Shown: positions 16,879-24,905 of the stretch, one piece after another
Layout: the number at the start of each line of letters is the position of its first letter
Position numbering within the stretch: the first letter of the stretch is position 1
DNA from: Streptomyces sp. HUAS MG91
GTDB taxonomy: Bacteria > Actinomycetota > Actinomycetes > Streptomycetales > Streptomycetaceae
DNA: 64,000 nucleotides
Direction of reading: 5' to 3'
Assembly: GCF_040529335.1 (NCBI RefSeq)
Contig: NZ_CP159534.1
Coordinates: 8,246,001 to 8,310,000, forward strand
The notes under the pieces: model-generated
Told to the model about the DNA's origin: nothing
What the model saw: the letters and a program-made list of their open reading frames with translations, nothing else
Databases searched by the model: none
Translations under genes and position numbers: made by a program

Positions 16879-17268
16879 TCAGGCGTCGCCGCCCCCGTAG
16901 GGACGGGTGATGACCTCCATGCCGTGGCGCGCGGGATCCATGAAGTACACGCCGCGACCGCCGTCGTTGTGGTTGATCTCGCCCGGCTGCTTGCCGTGCG
17001 GATCGGCGTAGTAGGTGATTCCGGCTTCCTTGATGCGCCGGAAGATGCCGTCGAACTCCTCCTCGGTGACGAGGAAGGCGTAGTGCTGCGTCACGATGGA
17101 CCCGGCCGGGACCGACGCGAAGTCGAGCGTGACGCCGTTGCTGAGGTCGAGGGCGACGAACGGGCCCCACTCGGCCCCCACCTCGAGACCGAGGATGCGG
17201 GCCAGGAACTCGGCCGACTCCCGGTTGTCCCGGGCGTGGACGATGGTGTGATTGAGCTGGACTGACAT
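16879..17268 (-). CDS. VOC (glyoxalase/bleomycin-resistance fold) protein
   Basis: A 129-residue vicinal-oxygen-chelate protein with the paired beta-alpha-beta modules. The first begins LNHTIVHARDNRESAEFLAR. The second has GRGVYFMDPARHGMEVIT with the metal-ligand Glu near the end; His in LNHTIV is the likely N-terminal ligand. Members are dioxygenases, isomerases, lyases or antibiotic-binding proteins, and the substrate cannot be told. ATG at 17268 begins the standard fold. It is tandem with, and downstream of, the asparagine synthetase gene. Confidence 0.82.
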   Translation of the reverse strand: MSVQLNHTIVHARDNRESAEFLARILGLEVGAEWGPFVALDLSNGVTLDFASVPAGSIVTQHYAFLVTEEEFDGIFRRIKEAGITYYADPHGKQPGEINHNDGGRGVYFMDPARHGMEVITRPYGGGDA

Positions 17269-17392
17269 GGTGGATTGCCTCCAGAAGGCAACTCCGGCAC
17301 CTCCATGCCTCACCCGGTCGGTGACCGGCACGCGATGCGGCCGGGAGTATAGGCACATCCGGGCGCGCCCGGCCACCGGTGGGTCCCGGAGG

Positions 17393-19234
17393 TCAGTCCA
17401 GGGACAGTTCGGGGTTGTACATGTCCAGCCAGAGCGCCAGGTCGAGCGTGCGCTCCAGACCGCGCCGCGACGCCTGGGTGATCTGCGGGGCCTCGCGGTG
17501 CGCGGCCCGGTGCACCCGCTCACGGTCGACGAGGTCGAAGACCCGGTGCGAGGGACGCGCCAGCAGGTCCTTGGTGTGGTCCTGGAGCGCGACCGCGTAC
17601 TTCGGGTCCTGCGTGGAGGGGTATGGGCTCTTCACCCGGTCGTACACCGACTTCGGCAGCACGTCCGCCGTCGCCTCCCGCAGCAGGGACTTCTCCCGGC
17701 CGTCGAAGGACTTCAGCGCCCACGGCGTGTTGTACACGTACTCGACGAGCCGGTGGTCGCAGAACGGCACCCGCACCTCCAGGCCCACCGCCATGCTCGC
17801 CCGGTCCTTGCGGTCGAGCAGTACCCGCACGAACCGGGTCAGGTGCAGATGGCAGATCCGCCGCATCCGGTACTCGAAGTCGCTCTCGCCGTCGAGCCGC
17901 TGGATGCCGCGCACCGCGCCCGCGTAGTTGTCGGCGACATAGCCGCCCAGGTCGAGCCGGCTCGCGAGGTCCGGGCGGAGCACGTCCGCGTCGTCGCCCA
18001 TGTGCCGGCCCATGTTCACCAGCCACGGGAAGGTGTTCGCGGCGCGGGCCTCCTCGTCGAAGAACTGGAGATAGCCGCCGAACACCTCGTCCGCGGACTC
18101 GCCGGACAGGGCGACCGTCGAGTGCTCGCGGATCGCCTTGAACAGCAGGTACAGCGAGGCGTCCAGGTCGCCGAAGCCGGCCGGCAGGTCACGGGCCCGG
18201 ATGACCCGGGCGCGCACCTCGGGATCGGCCAGCGCGTGCGAGTCGAGCACGATGTCGCGGTGATCGGTGCGCGAGGCCTTCGCCACGTCGTGCACGAACG
18301 GGGTGTCGGGCGTGCCGCGCAGCTCGTCGGCGACGAAGTTCTCCGCCTGACCGAGGAAGTCGACGGCGAAGCTGCGCACCGTCTCGCCCCGCCCGGCCAA
18401 CTGCTGAGCGGCGATCGCCGTCATCGCCGAGGAGTCCAGACCGCCCGAGAGCAGCGTGCAGCGCGGCACGTCCGAGACGAGCTGACGGCGCACGATGTCG
18501 TCGAGCAGTTCGCGGACCGTGGCGATGGTCGTGTCCCGGTCGTCGGTGTGCGCCCTCGTCTCCAGCGTCCAGTACGCGCGTGCCCGCAGCCCGGACCGGT
18601 CCACGGTGACGACCGTGCCCGGCTCGACCTCGTGCATCCCGTCCCACACCGCCTGTCCCGGAGTCTTCACGAACGTGAAGAGTTCGCGCAGTCCCTCCAG
18701 GGAGACCCGGCCCCGGGCGAGCGGGTTGGCGAGGATCGCCTTGGGCTCGGAGCCGAACAGCACGCCGTCGGGCGTCTCGTAGAAGTAGAAGGGCTTGATG
18801 CCCATCCGGTCGCGGATCATGACGAGCTTGTCGACGCGCCCGTCCCACACGGCGAACGCGTACATGCCGTTGAGCCGCGCAGGCAGCTCCTCGCCCCACT
18901 CCAGATAGCCGCGCAGCACGACCTCGGTGTCCGAGTCCGTCCTGAACTCATGTCCCTTGGCGGCCAGTTCACTGCGGAGTTCGGTGTAGTTGTACGTCTC
19001 GCCGGAGTACACCATCGCGACCGTGCCGCCCGGTGTCTCGACGGTCATGGGCTGCCGTCCGCCCGGCAGGTCGATGATGGCGAGCCGGCGGTGGCCGAGC
19101 GCCGCGGGGCCGTCGATCCAGGTGCCGCGGTCGTCCGGGCCGCGGCACTCCATGGTCGCCGTCATCGCATCCAATGTGTCGTGCGAGGTCCGCAGGTCAC
19201 GGTCGAAGGAGACCCAGCCGGTGATGCCGCACAT
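17393..19234 (-). CDS. asnB: Asparagine synthase (glutamine-hydrolysing)
   Basis: A 613-residue enzyme that makes asparagine from aspartate, ATP and glutamine. Met-Cys-Gly-Ile at the N-terminus exposes the catalytic Cys of the class II glutaminase domain (residues ~2-210, with RRLAIIDLPGGRQPM). The synthetase domain has the PP-loop TLLSGGLDSSAMTAIAA (~260) and ALSGESADEVFGGYLQFF (~385). ATG at 19234 has GGAGG 6 nt upstream. The arrangement matches AsnB proteins of ~600 residues; some paralogues amidate antibiotics, but nothing nearby suggests that here. Confidence 0.92.
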   Translation of the reverse strand: MCGITGWVSFDRDLRTSHDTLDAMTATMECRGPDDRGTWIDGPAALGHRRLAIIDLPGGRQPMTVETPGGTVAMVYSGETYNYTELRSELAAKGHEFRTDSDTEVVLRGYLEWGEELPARLNGMYAFAVWDGRVDKLVMIRDRMGIKPFYFYETPDGVLFGSEPKAILANPLARGRVSLEGLRELFTFVKTPGQAVWDGMHEVEPGTVVTVDRSGLRARAYWTLETRAHTDDRDTTIATVRELLDDIVRRQLVSDVPRCTLLSGGLDSSAMTAIAAQQLAGRGETVRSFAVDFLGQAENFVADELRGTPDTPFVHDVAKASRTDHRDIVLDSHALADPEVRARVIRARDLPAGFGDLDASLYLLFKAIREHSTVALSGESADEVFGGYLQFFDEEARAANTFPWLVNMGRHMGDDADVLRPDLASRLDLGGYVADNYAGAVRGIQRLDGESDFEYRMRRICHLHLTRFVRVLLDRKDRASMAVGLEVRVPFCDHRLVEYVYNTPWALKSFDGREKSLLREATADVLPKSVYDRVKSPYPSTQDPKYAVALQDHTKDLLARPSHRVFDLVDRERVHRAAHREAPQITQASRRGLERTLDLALWLDMYNPELSLD

Positions 19235-19574
19235 ATGCTTCCTCCCGGTATTCCGTTCCGCCGTGTTTCCCCGGTGCGGCCGGTGTGACCTGCGGGAAAG
19301 CAGGGAGGAGCGCCACCGGGACCGAATCGGTTGTACACGGCATCTATATGTCGAGCGTGTGACATGGCGACGGGGCGGGTCAATGTGCCCGTAACGCGGC
19401 GAACGGGGGCACCCCATCGGTTTCGGCCGTGCGTCAAAAAGGTAAAGCGCTCGATTCCATTGGCAAATCCGCGATGTGGGTCCTCAGGGAGGATGGTTGC
19501 CTGGGGCGACCGAGTGGATCCGGCCATCGGCAAAGATTTGATCAACCCTCGGATCCGGCGGCGGACATGCGAAA
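19235..19574. other. Intergenic region upstream of asnB
   Basis: The roughly 340 bp between the asnB start and the terminator hold no convincing gene. The part at 19430-19560 is less GC-rich than its surroundings and likely carries the asnB promoter, which reads leftward. I see no clear operator. Confidence 0.5.
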
Positions 19575-19606
19575 GGGGCCCGGGGAGGACGTCCTCCCCG
19601 GGCCCC
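19575..19606. terminator. 32-bp perfect palindromic terminator
   Basis: A gapless perfect palindrome centred at 19590/19591: GGGGCCCGGGGAGGAC is followed directly by its reverse complement. It lies 10 bp past the stop of the leftward FAD oxidoreductase gene and should terminate it. Confidence 0.8.
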
Positions 19607-19616
19607 GAGTGCTTCC

Positions 19617-20792
19617 TCAGTCCGTGGTCTTGAGATCGCCGTCGAAGGTCGCCGCCGCCAGGCCGAAGGACAGGGTCATCCCGACGCCGGAGGTGACCGA
19701 GATCGCCCGCACGCCCTCCGCGACGTCCCGCACGAGCAGCGGTCCGCGCGGGCTGCTCGCGTACACCCCCTGCCAGCGCTCGGTGACCCGCACCTCGCGC
19801 ACGCCGAGCACCCGGGCCGCCTCGCGCAGCAGCAGCGCCGAGACCGCCTCGTCCTGGAAGGGGATCTCCGTCGCGTCGTACGCGTGCGAATCGCCGACCA
19901 GGACCGTGCCGTCGGGCAGCCGCGTGAACATCACATTGGCGACCACGTCCAGCAACTCGGGGCTGTGCGCGGTCACTTCGGCCCGCAGTGCGGCCGCGGA
20001 CGGCGTCGCCGTGAACGCGTCGTAGCGCAGCATCGAGGTCGCCGTGAGCACCGCCGCGTCCGTGCGGAACGCCTCCGGCGCCTCGATCCGCGCCATCGAA
20101 AGACGGCACCGCTCGATCCCGTGCGCCTCCGCCTCGGCCGGGTGCAGACGGTCCAGGTCGTGGCCGACGCAGAGCAGGACCCGCTCGCCGTGGACGTCGC
20201 CGCGAGCGGTGTGCACGGTGCCTTCCCCGACCCCCGTGACGTTCGTGCCCCACACCACCGTCGCCCCGGGCTGCTCCGCCAGCCAGGCCGCGAGCCGGGG
20301 TGCCGCCTCGCGCGGGTTCACCCGCAGGTCGGCCGGGAGCAGTGCGCCGCCCACCAGGTCGCCGCGCGCGTCGGCGGCCCGGCCGAGCGCGTCCCCCACC
20401 TGGTCCCGGGTGCGCAGCCGCACCGCGTCCGCGCCGCGCTCGTCGCGCAACTCCTCCAGGACCGCCAGCTCCGTCGCCGACCGGGCCACCACCAGGGCGC
20501 CGGCCTCCGGTGCCCACAGCCCCGCCCGCCCGGCGGCGTCCAGCCAGCCGGTGCGCGAGCGCTCCGCCAGGCCGAGCAGGTCGCCTTCCTGCGCGGTGAT
20601 GCAGCAGTGCCCGAAGTTGCGCACGGACGCGCCCACCGGGCGCCGGTCCCGCTCGACGACCGTGACGCTCAGGCCGCGCCGCACCGCCTCGACGGCATGG
20701 GCGAGACCGACGATGCCGGCGCCGACCACGACGAGGTCGCTGCGGCCGCGCGGCAGGTCCGCGGCGGGGGAGAGTGCTGTTGCGATGCTCAT
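19617..20792 (-). CDS. FAD-dependent oxidoreductase of phosphonate catabolism (TIGR03364-like)
   Basis: A 391-residue DAO-family flavoprotein with the Rossmann motif VVVGAGIVGLAHAVEAVRRG (about residues 20-39), then ASVRNFGHCCI and late GVYASSPRGPLLVRDVAEGV. The signatures match the FAD oxidoreductases found beside phosphonatase genes. Some members are reported to oxidise 2-aminoethylphosphonate or its N-methyl form to phosphonoacetaldehyde (family knowledge). It faces a GntR gene whose operon includes a phosphonatase-like hydrolase, giving a two-step route from aminophosphonate to phosphate. Confidence 0.8.
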   Translation of the reverse strand: MSIATALSPAADLPRGRSDLVVVGAGIVGLAHAVEAVRRGLSVTVVERDRRPVGASVRNFGHCCITAQEGDLLGLAERSRTGWLDAAGRAGLWAPEAGALVVARSATELAVLEELRDERGADAVRLRTRDQVGDALGRAADARGDLVGGALLPADLRVNPREAAPRLAAWLAEQPGATVVWGTNVTGVGEGTVHTARGDVHGERVLLCVGHDLDRLHPAEAEAHGIERCRLSMARIEAPEAFRTDAAVLTATSMLRYDAFTATPSAAALRAEVTAHSPELLDVVANVMFTRLPDGTVLVGDSHAYDATEIPFQDEAVSALLLREAARVLGVREVRVTERWQGVYASSPRGPLLVRDVAEGVRAISVTSGVGMTLSFGLAAATFDGDLKTTD

Positions 20793-20830
20793 GACGTCCA
20801 GCCTGCGGAGACGTGGCCACCCACAGCAAG

Positions 20831-20846
20831 GGCTGTCTATACAAGT
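20831..20846 (-). promoter_or_regulatory. GntR operator copy at the FAD oxidoreductase promoter
   Basis: On the minus strand this reads ACTTGTATAGACAGCC, close to the perfect ACTTGT-N4-ACAAGT site at 20916-20931. It lies 38 bp upstream of the oxidoreductase ATG, so one regulator could control both divergent transcripts. Confidence 0.6.
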
Positions 20847-20915
20847 TTCCCGATTGTTTACCGGCTGGAGATCAAGCGGGGCCTTGTCCTGTTCCAGGCA
20901 GAACTGTAAGACTCG

Positions 20916-20931
20916 ACTTGTGAAGACAAGT
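20916..20931 (+). promoter_or_regulatory. GntR operator overlapping the GntR start codon
   Basis: Perfect palindrome ACTTGT-GAAG-ACAAGT. The GTG start codon (20920-20922) of the GntR gene lies inside it. No Shine-Dalgarno precedes that GTG, so the message is probably leaderless and the bound repressor would cover the transcription start. Confidence 0.65.
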
Positions 20932-21717
20932 GCGGAGAGCGGGCCGCTGCACCAGCGGCTCGGCGCCGAGTTCCGGCGCCGGATCGAGGCGGGGGAGTGG
21001 CCCGAGGGGCAGCCCGTGCCCAGTGAGGCCCAGCTGTGCGAGGAGTTCGGCACCTCGCGCGGGCCGGTGCGCCAGGCGCTGGCCCAGTTGCGTGCGGAGG
21101 GCCACCTCGTGGGCGGCCGCGGCAAGCCGCCCGTGGCCCGCAGGGTCACCCCCTCCCAGCCGTTCGCCTCCCTCATGTCGTTCACCCAGTGGGCGCGTTC
21201 CATCGGGCGCGCCCCGGGCCAGTTCACCGTCGAGGTCGCCCGCCGCAGAGCGGGAGCCGAGGCGGCGGCCCGCCTCGGCCTCGACGAGGGCGAGCCGGTC
21301 GTCGACCTGATCCGGCTGCGCAAGCTGGACGGCGTACCGGCGATGGTGGAGCGCTCGACGTTCCTGCTGGACGCGGGCGTCCACCTGTTCGCGGTCGACC
21401 CCGACGCGGGCTCCGTCTACGAGGCCCTCATCGCCCGGGGCGTCGACCTGCACCACGCCCGCCACACCATCGACGCCATCGCCGCGGACCCGCAGGACGC
21501 CGAGCTGCTGGGCGTCCCCCTCGGCCAACCGCTGCTGCGCGTACGGAGATTGGCGTTCACCCGCGACTGCACGCCCGTCGAGTACGCCGACGACCGCTAT
21601 CTGCCCTCGATGGCCACCTTCACCATCGAGAACACCGTCGGGGGCCGCACCGTCGCGGCCCGAGAAGGCTCCGACGACGCCCCGCCCCATCCCACGCCCG
21701 CCCCACCCCACGCCTAA
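20920..21717 (+). CDS. GntR/HutC family regulator of the phosphonate genes
   Basis: A 265-residue regulator with an N-terminal winged helix (PVPSEAQLCEEFGTSRGPVR and QALAQLRAEGHLVGGRGKPP, residues ~25-70) and a C-terminal UTRA ligand domain (VVDLIRLRKLDGVPAMVERS, then VEYADDRYLPSMATF). GTG at 20920 lies inside its own predicted operator. It is followed by the phosphonatase-like hydrolase after 9 bp and is divergent from the FAD oxidoreductase. It likely derepresses both on an aminophosphonate-derived ligand. Confidence 0.87.
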   Translation: MKTSAESGPLHQRLGAEFRRRIEAGEWPEGQPVPSEAQLCEEFGTSRGPVRQALAQLRAEGHLVGGRGKPPVARRVTPSQPFASLMSFTQWARSIGRAPGQFTVEVARRRAGAEAAARLGLDEGEPVVDLIRLRKLDGVPAMVERSTFLLDAGVHLFAVDPDAGSVYEALIARGVDLHHARHTIDAIAADPQDAELLGVPLGQPLLRVRRLAFTRDCTPVEYADDRYLPSMATFTIENTVGGRTVAAREGSDDAPPHPTPAPPHA

Positions 21718-21726
21718 GGACACCCA

Positions 21727-22410
21727 GTGATCGAACTCGCCGTCTTCGACATGGCCGGAACCACGATCGAGGAGCACGGCGCCGTCTACGAGGCGCTCCG
21801 TCACGCCGTCGAGGCGACCGGCGTCACCGTCGCCCCCGCCGACCTCCAGACCTGGATGGGCACCGACAAGCGGGAGGCCATCGCCGCCCTCGTCCGCATC
21901 GGCGGCGGCTCGCCGGACGCGGAGCTGGTGGAGCGGCAGTACGAGGTCTTCCGCACGTTCCTCAAGCAGCGGTACGAGGAGGTGCCGCCGGAGCCGATCG
22001 CCCACGCCGACAAGGCACTTGAAGAGCTGCGCGCCCGCGGCGTCAAGATCGCGCTGACCACCGGCTTCAGCGCCGACGTGGCGCTGCCGCTGCTCGCCTC
22101 GCTCGGCTGGGCCGTCGGCGGGGACGGCAATCTCGACGCCGTCGTCACCGCCGACGAGGTGCGCCGGGGACGCCCCGCCCCGTACATGATCCACCGCGCG
22201 ATGGAGAAGTGCGGGGTCCTCGACGTGGGCTCGGTGCTCGTCGCCGGTGACACGGTCGTCGACCTGGAGGCCGGGACGCACGCGGGCGCCGGTGTCGTCG
22301 TGGGCGTGCTCACGGGCCAGCTGACCCGTGAGCAGCTCGAGGCCCACCCGCACACCCATGTGCTGAACAGCGTCGCGGACGTCCCGGGCCTGCCGGAGAC
22401 CGCTAGCTGA
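21727..22410 (+). CDS. Phosphonatase-like HAD hydrolase
   Basis: A 227-residue HAD-superfamily enzyme. The nucleophile motif is [13 protein letters not shown] (residues ~5-17; Asp nucleophile with Met-Ala as in phosphonoacetaldehyde hydrolase relatives), then [10 protein letters not shown], and the acidic motif [18 protein letters not shown]. This is the PhnX-like group, expected to cleave phosphonoacetaldehyde or act on a related substrate. It sits 9 bp after the GntR gene in an operon and overlaps the convergent pgm stop by 8 bp. Confidence 0.83.
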   Translation: MIELAVFDMAGTTIEEHGAVYEALRHAVEATGVTVAPADLQTWMGTDKREAIAALVRIGGGSPDAELVERQYEVFRTFLKQRYEEVPPEPIAHADKALEELRARGVKIALTTGFSADVALPLLASLGWAVGGDGNLDAVVTADEVRRGRPAPYMIHRAMEKCGVLDVGSVLVAGDTVVDLEAGTHAGAGVVVGVLTGQLTREQLEAHPHTHVLNSVADVPGLPETAS

Positions 22411-24031
22411 GCGCCGCGTCGACGATCGCCTGCGCCTCGCTCTGCACCTGGGCGAGGTGCTCCGGTCCGCGGAACGACTCGGCGTAGATCTTGTACACGT
22501 CCTCCGTGCCGCTGGGCCGCGCCGCGAACCACGCGTTCTCGGTGGTCACCTTCACGCCGCCGATCGCCGCGCCGTTGCCCGGCGCCTCGGAGAGCCGGGC
22601 CGTGATCGGCTCGCCCGCGAGGGTGTCCGCCGTGATCGCGTCGCCGGTGAGCTTCGCCAGGCGGGCCTTCTGCTCCTTGGTCGCCTTGGCGTCGATCCGC
22701 GCGTACGCCGCGCCCGACGCGCCGTGCTCGGCGGCGAGTTCGGCGTAGTACACCGACGGCGTCTTCCCCGTCACCGCGAGGATCTCGGCGGCGAGCAGCG
22801 CCAGCAGGATGCCGTCCTTGTCGGTGGTCCACACGCTGCCGTCCTTGCGGACGAAGCTAGCTCCGGCGCTCTCCTCGCCGCCGAAGGCCACGGATCCGTC
22901 GACGAGCCCGGGCACGAACCACTTGAAGCCGACCGGGACCTCGACGAGTCGCCGGCCGAGCGAGGCGGCGATCCGGTCGATGACGGCGCTCGACACCAGC
23001 GTCTTGCCGATCGCCGCGGACGCCGACCACTGCGGCCGGTGGCTGAACAGGTAGTGGATGGCGACGGCGAGATAGTGGTTGGGGTTCATCAGGCCCGCGT
23101 CGGGCGTGACGATGCCGTGCCGGTCCGCGTCGGCGTCGTTGCCCGTCAGCAGGTCGAAGTCGTGGCGGCGCGCGAGCACCGAGGCCATCGCGGGCGCCGA
23201 CGACGGGTCCATCCGGATCTTGCCGTCCCAGTCCAGCGTCATGAACCGCCAGGTCGGGTCGGTCTTCGGATTGACCACGGTCAGGTCGAGGCCGTACATC
23301 TCGGCGATGCGCGACCAGTAGTGGACGCTGGCCCCGCCCAGCGGGTCGGCGCCCACGCGCACGCCCGCGGACCGGATGGCGTCCACGTCGATGATGTCCT
23401 TCAGGTCCTCGACGTAGGTCTCGCGGAAGTCGTACGGCTCCCAGGCGTCCGCGTCCCCGGTGGCCGCCCGCCAACCGGCGTCCTCCAGGAGTTCGTTGGC
23501 GCGCTCGGCGATCCAGGCGGTGGTCGTCGAGTCGGCGGGACCGCCGTGCGGCGGGTTGTACTTGAAGCCGCCGTCGCGCGGCGGATTGTGGCTGGGCGTG
23601 ATCACGATGCCGTCGGCGCGGTCCGGGCCGCCGCCCGCGGTGCGGTTCCAGCGCAGGATCGCGTGGCTGAGCGCGGGCGTCGGCACGAAGTCGCCGTGCG
23701 CGTCGGCCATGACGCGCACGCCGTGCGCCGCGAGCACCCCGAGCGCCGTCCTGAGCGCGGGCCCGGACAGGGCGTGCGTGTCGGGGCCGATGAACAGCGG
23801 GCCCGTGATGCCCTCGTCCGTGCGGTGCTCCACGATGGCCTGCGTGATCGCGGCGATGTGCTTCTCATTGAAGGCGCCGTCGAGGCTGGAGCCGCGGTGG
23901 CCACTCGTGCCGAAGACGACACGCTGCTCGGGGCGCGTGACGTCGGGCTCCCTCGTGTAATAGGCGTCGATGAGGGCGTCGATGTCGACGAGATCGTCCG
24001 GCCGGGCGGGGGTTCCTGAGCGGTCAGTCAT
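22403..24031 (-). CDS. pgm: Phosphoglucomutase (alpha-D-glucose phosphate-specific)
   Basis: A 542-residue alpha-D-phosphohexomutase interconverting glucose-1-phosphate and glucose-6-phosphate. All four family motifs are present: [20 protein letters not shown] with the phosphoserine (~145), metal loop [13 protein letters not shown] (~295), sugar loop [11 protein letters not shown] (~390) and phosphate-binding [15 protein letters not shown] (~513). The length is standard. ATG at 24031 begins [20 protein letters not shown]. It is a core carbohydrate gene, tandem after the Clp-N protein gene. Confidence 0.94.
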   Translation of the reverse strand: MTDRSGTPARPDDLVDIDALIDAYYTREPDVTRPEQRVVFGTSGHRGSSLDGAFNEKHIAAITQAIVEHRTDEGITGPLFIGPDTHALSGPALRTALGVLAAHGVRVMADAHGDFVPTPALSHAILRWNRTAGGGPDRADGIVITPSHNPPRDGGFKYNPPHGGPADSTTTAWIAERANELLEDAGWRAATGDADAWEPYDFRETYVEDLKDIIDVDAIRSAGVRVGADPLGGASVHYWSRIAEMYGLDLTVVNPKTDPTWRFMTLDWDGKIRMDPSSAPAMASVLARRHDFDLLTGNDADADRHGIVTPDAGLMNPNHYLAVAIHYLFSHRPQWSASAAIGKTLVSSAVIDRIAASLGRRLVEVPVGFKWFVPGLVDGSVAFGGEESAGASFVRKDGSVWTTDKDGILLALLAAEILAVTGKTPSVYYAELAAEHGASGAAYARIDAKATKEQKARLAKLTGDAITADTLAGEPITARLSEAPGNGAAIGGVKVTTENAWFAARPSGTEDVYKIYAESFRGPEHLAQVQSEAQAIVDAALS

Positions 24032-24094
24032 GGAAGCAGTTTCCCACCTGTGTCCATGGGACCCGGCCGGGCCACCTCGCTTTTTCCCGTGGGT

Positions 24095-24838
24095 TCAGGC
24101 TTCCTTCGTCAGCTCGGCCAGGGCGGCGACGATGTCCGCCTCGGACGCCTCCTTGGTGATGCCGAGCTCCGAGAGCACGCCCGTGCCGTTCTCCTGCTCC
24201 AGCAGCGCCAGCAGGATGTGCTCGGTGCCGATGTAGTTGTGACCCAGCCGCAGGGCCTCGCGGAAGGTCAGCTCCAGGGCCTTCTTCGCCTCGGCGTCGA
24301 ACGGGATCAGCGCCGGGGACTCCTCGGCCGCCGCCGGCAGCCGCTCCGCCGCCGCCTGCCGTACGGAGTCCAGGAGCACGTCCTGCGCGAGGATCGCCCG
24401 GGCGCCGAGGCTGTCCGGCTCGTGCAGCAGCCCGAGGACCAGGTGCGCGGTGCCGATCGAGGTGTTCTTCGCGGCGTGCGCCTCGGTCTGCGCGCCCACC
24501 ACCACCTTCCGGGCGCGCGGGGTGTAGCGGTTGAAGCCCTGGCTGGGGTCGAGGTCGTTCTCCGAGCCCTTCGGCACGAAGCGCTTCTGCGCCGCCTGGC
24601 GCGTGACGCCCATGCTCTTGCCGATGTCGGTCCAGGAGGCGCCGGAGCGGCGGGCCTGGTCCACGAAGTGGCCGATGAGGTGGTCGGCGATGTCGCCGAG
24701 GTGGTCCGCTGCGAGGACCGCGTCCTGGAGCTGGTCCAGGGCGTCGGTGTGGACCTTCTTGATGGCGTCGATGAGGTCGTCGAGGCGGACGGACGAGGTC
24801 ATGCCCGCGGGGTTCACGGCATCCGATGGATTCGTCAT
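24095..24838 (-). CDS. Clp N-terminal domain protein with helix-turn-helix
   Basis: A 247-residue cytoplasmic protein. The first ~90 residues carry an HTH (SWTDIGKSMGVTRQAAQKRF). Two Clp-N repeats follow (NTSIGTAHLVLGLLHEPDSL and NYIGTEHILLALLEQENGTG). It has no AAA+ module, so it is not a Clp ATPase; it may be a regulator or an adaptor that borrows the Clp-N fold. ATG at 24838 lies 6 nt after a -10 hexamer, predicting a leaderless mRNA with TTGACA operator-like repeats upstream. Confidence 0.85.
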   Translation of the reverse strand: MTNPSDAVNPAGMTSSVRLDDLIDAIKKVHTDALDQLQDAVLAADHLGDIADHLIGHFVDQARRSGASWTDIGKSMGVTRQAAQKRFVPKGSENDLDPSQGFNRYTPRARKVVVGAQTEAHAAKNTSIGTAHLVLGLLHEPDSLGARAILAQDVLLDSVRQAAAERLPAAAEESPALIPFDAEAKKALELTFREALRLGHNYIGTEHILLALLEQENGTGVLSELGITKEASEADIVAALAELTKEA

Positions 24839-24844
24839 GAGGCA

Positions 24845-24893
24845 ACCGTAGGTTGACAGTGCAGGGGTGTCAACCTTCAGTTGACACCCCTGC
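24845..24893 (-). promoter_or_regulatory. Leaderless promoter embedded in a perfect inverted repeat
   Basis: GCAGGGGTGTCAAC (24861-24874) and GTTGACACCCCTGC (24880-24893) are perfect 14-bp inverted arms with a 5-nt loop; another TTGACA lies at 24853-24858. On the minus strand TTGACA (24873-24868), a 17-bp spacer and TACGGT (24850-24845) form a sigma-70-like promoter whose start would fall at the ATG. The repeat may also end the GH87 transcript or bind the HTH protein itself. Confidence 0.65.
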
Positions 24894-24905
24894 CGTACTG
24901 TCGTC

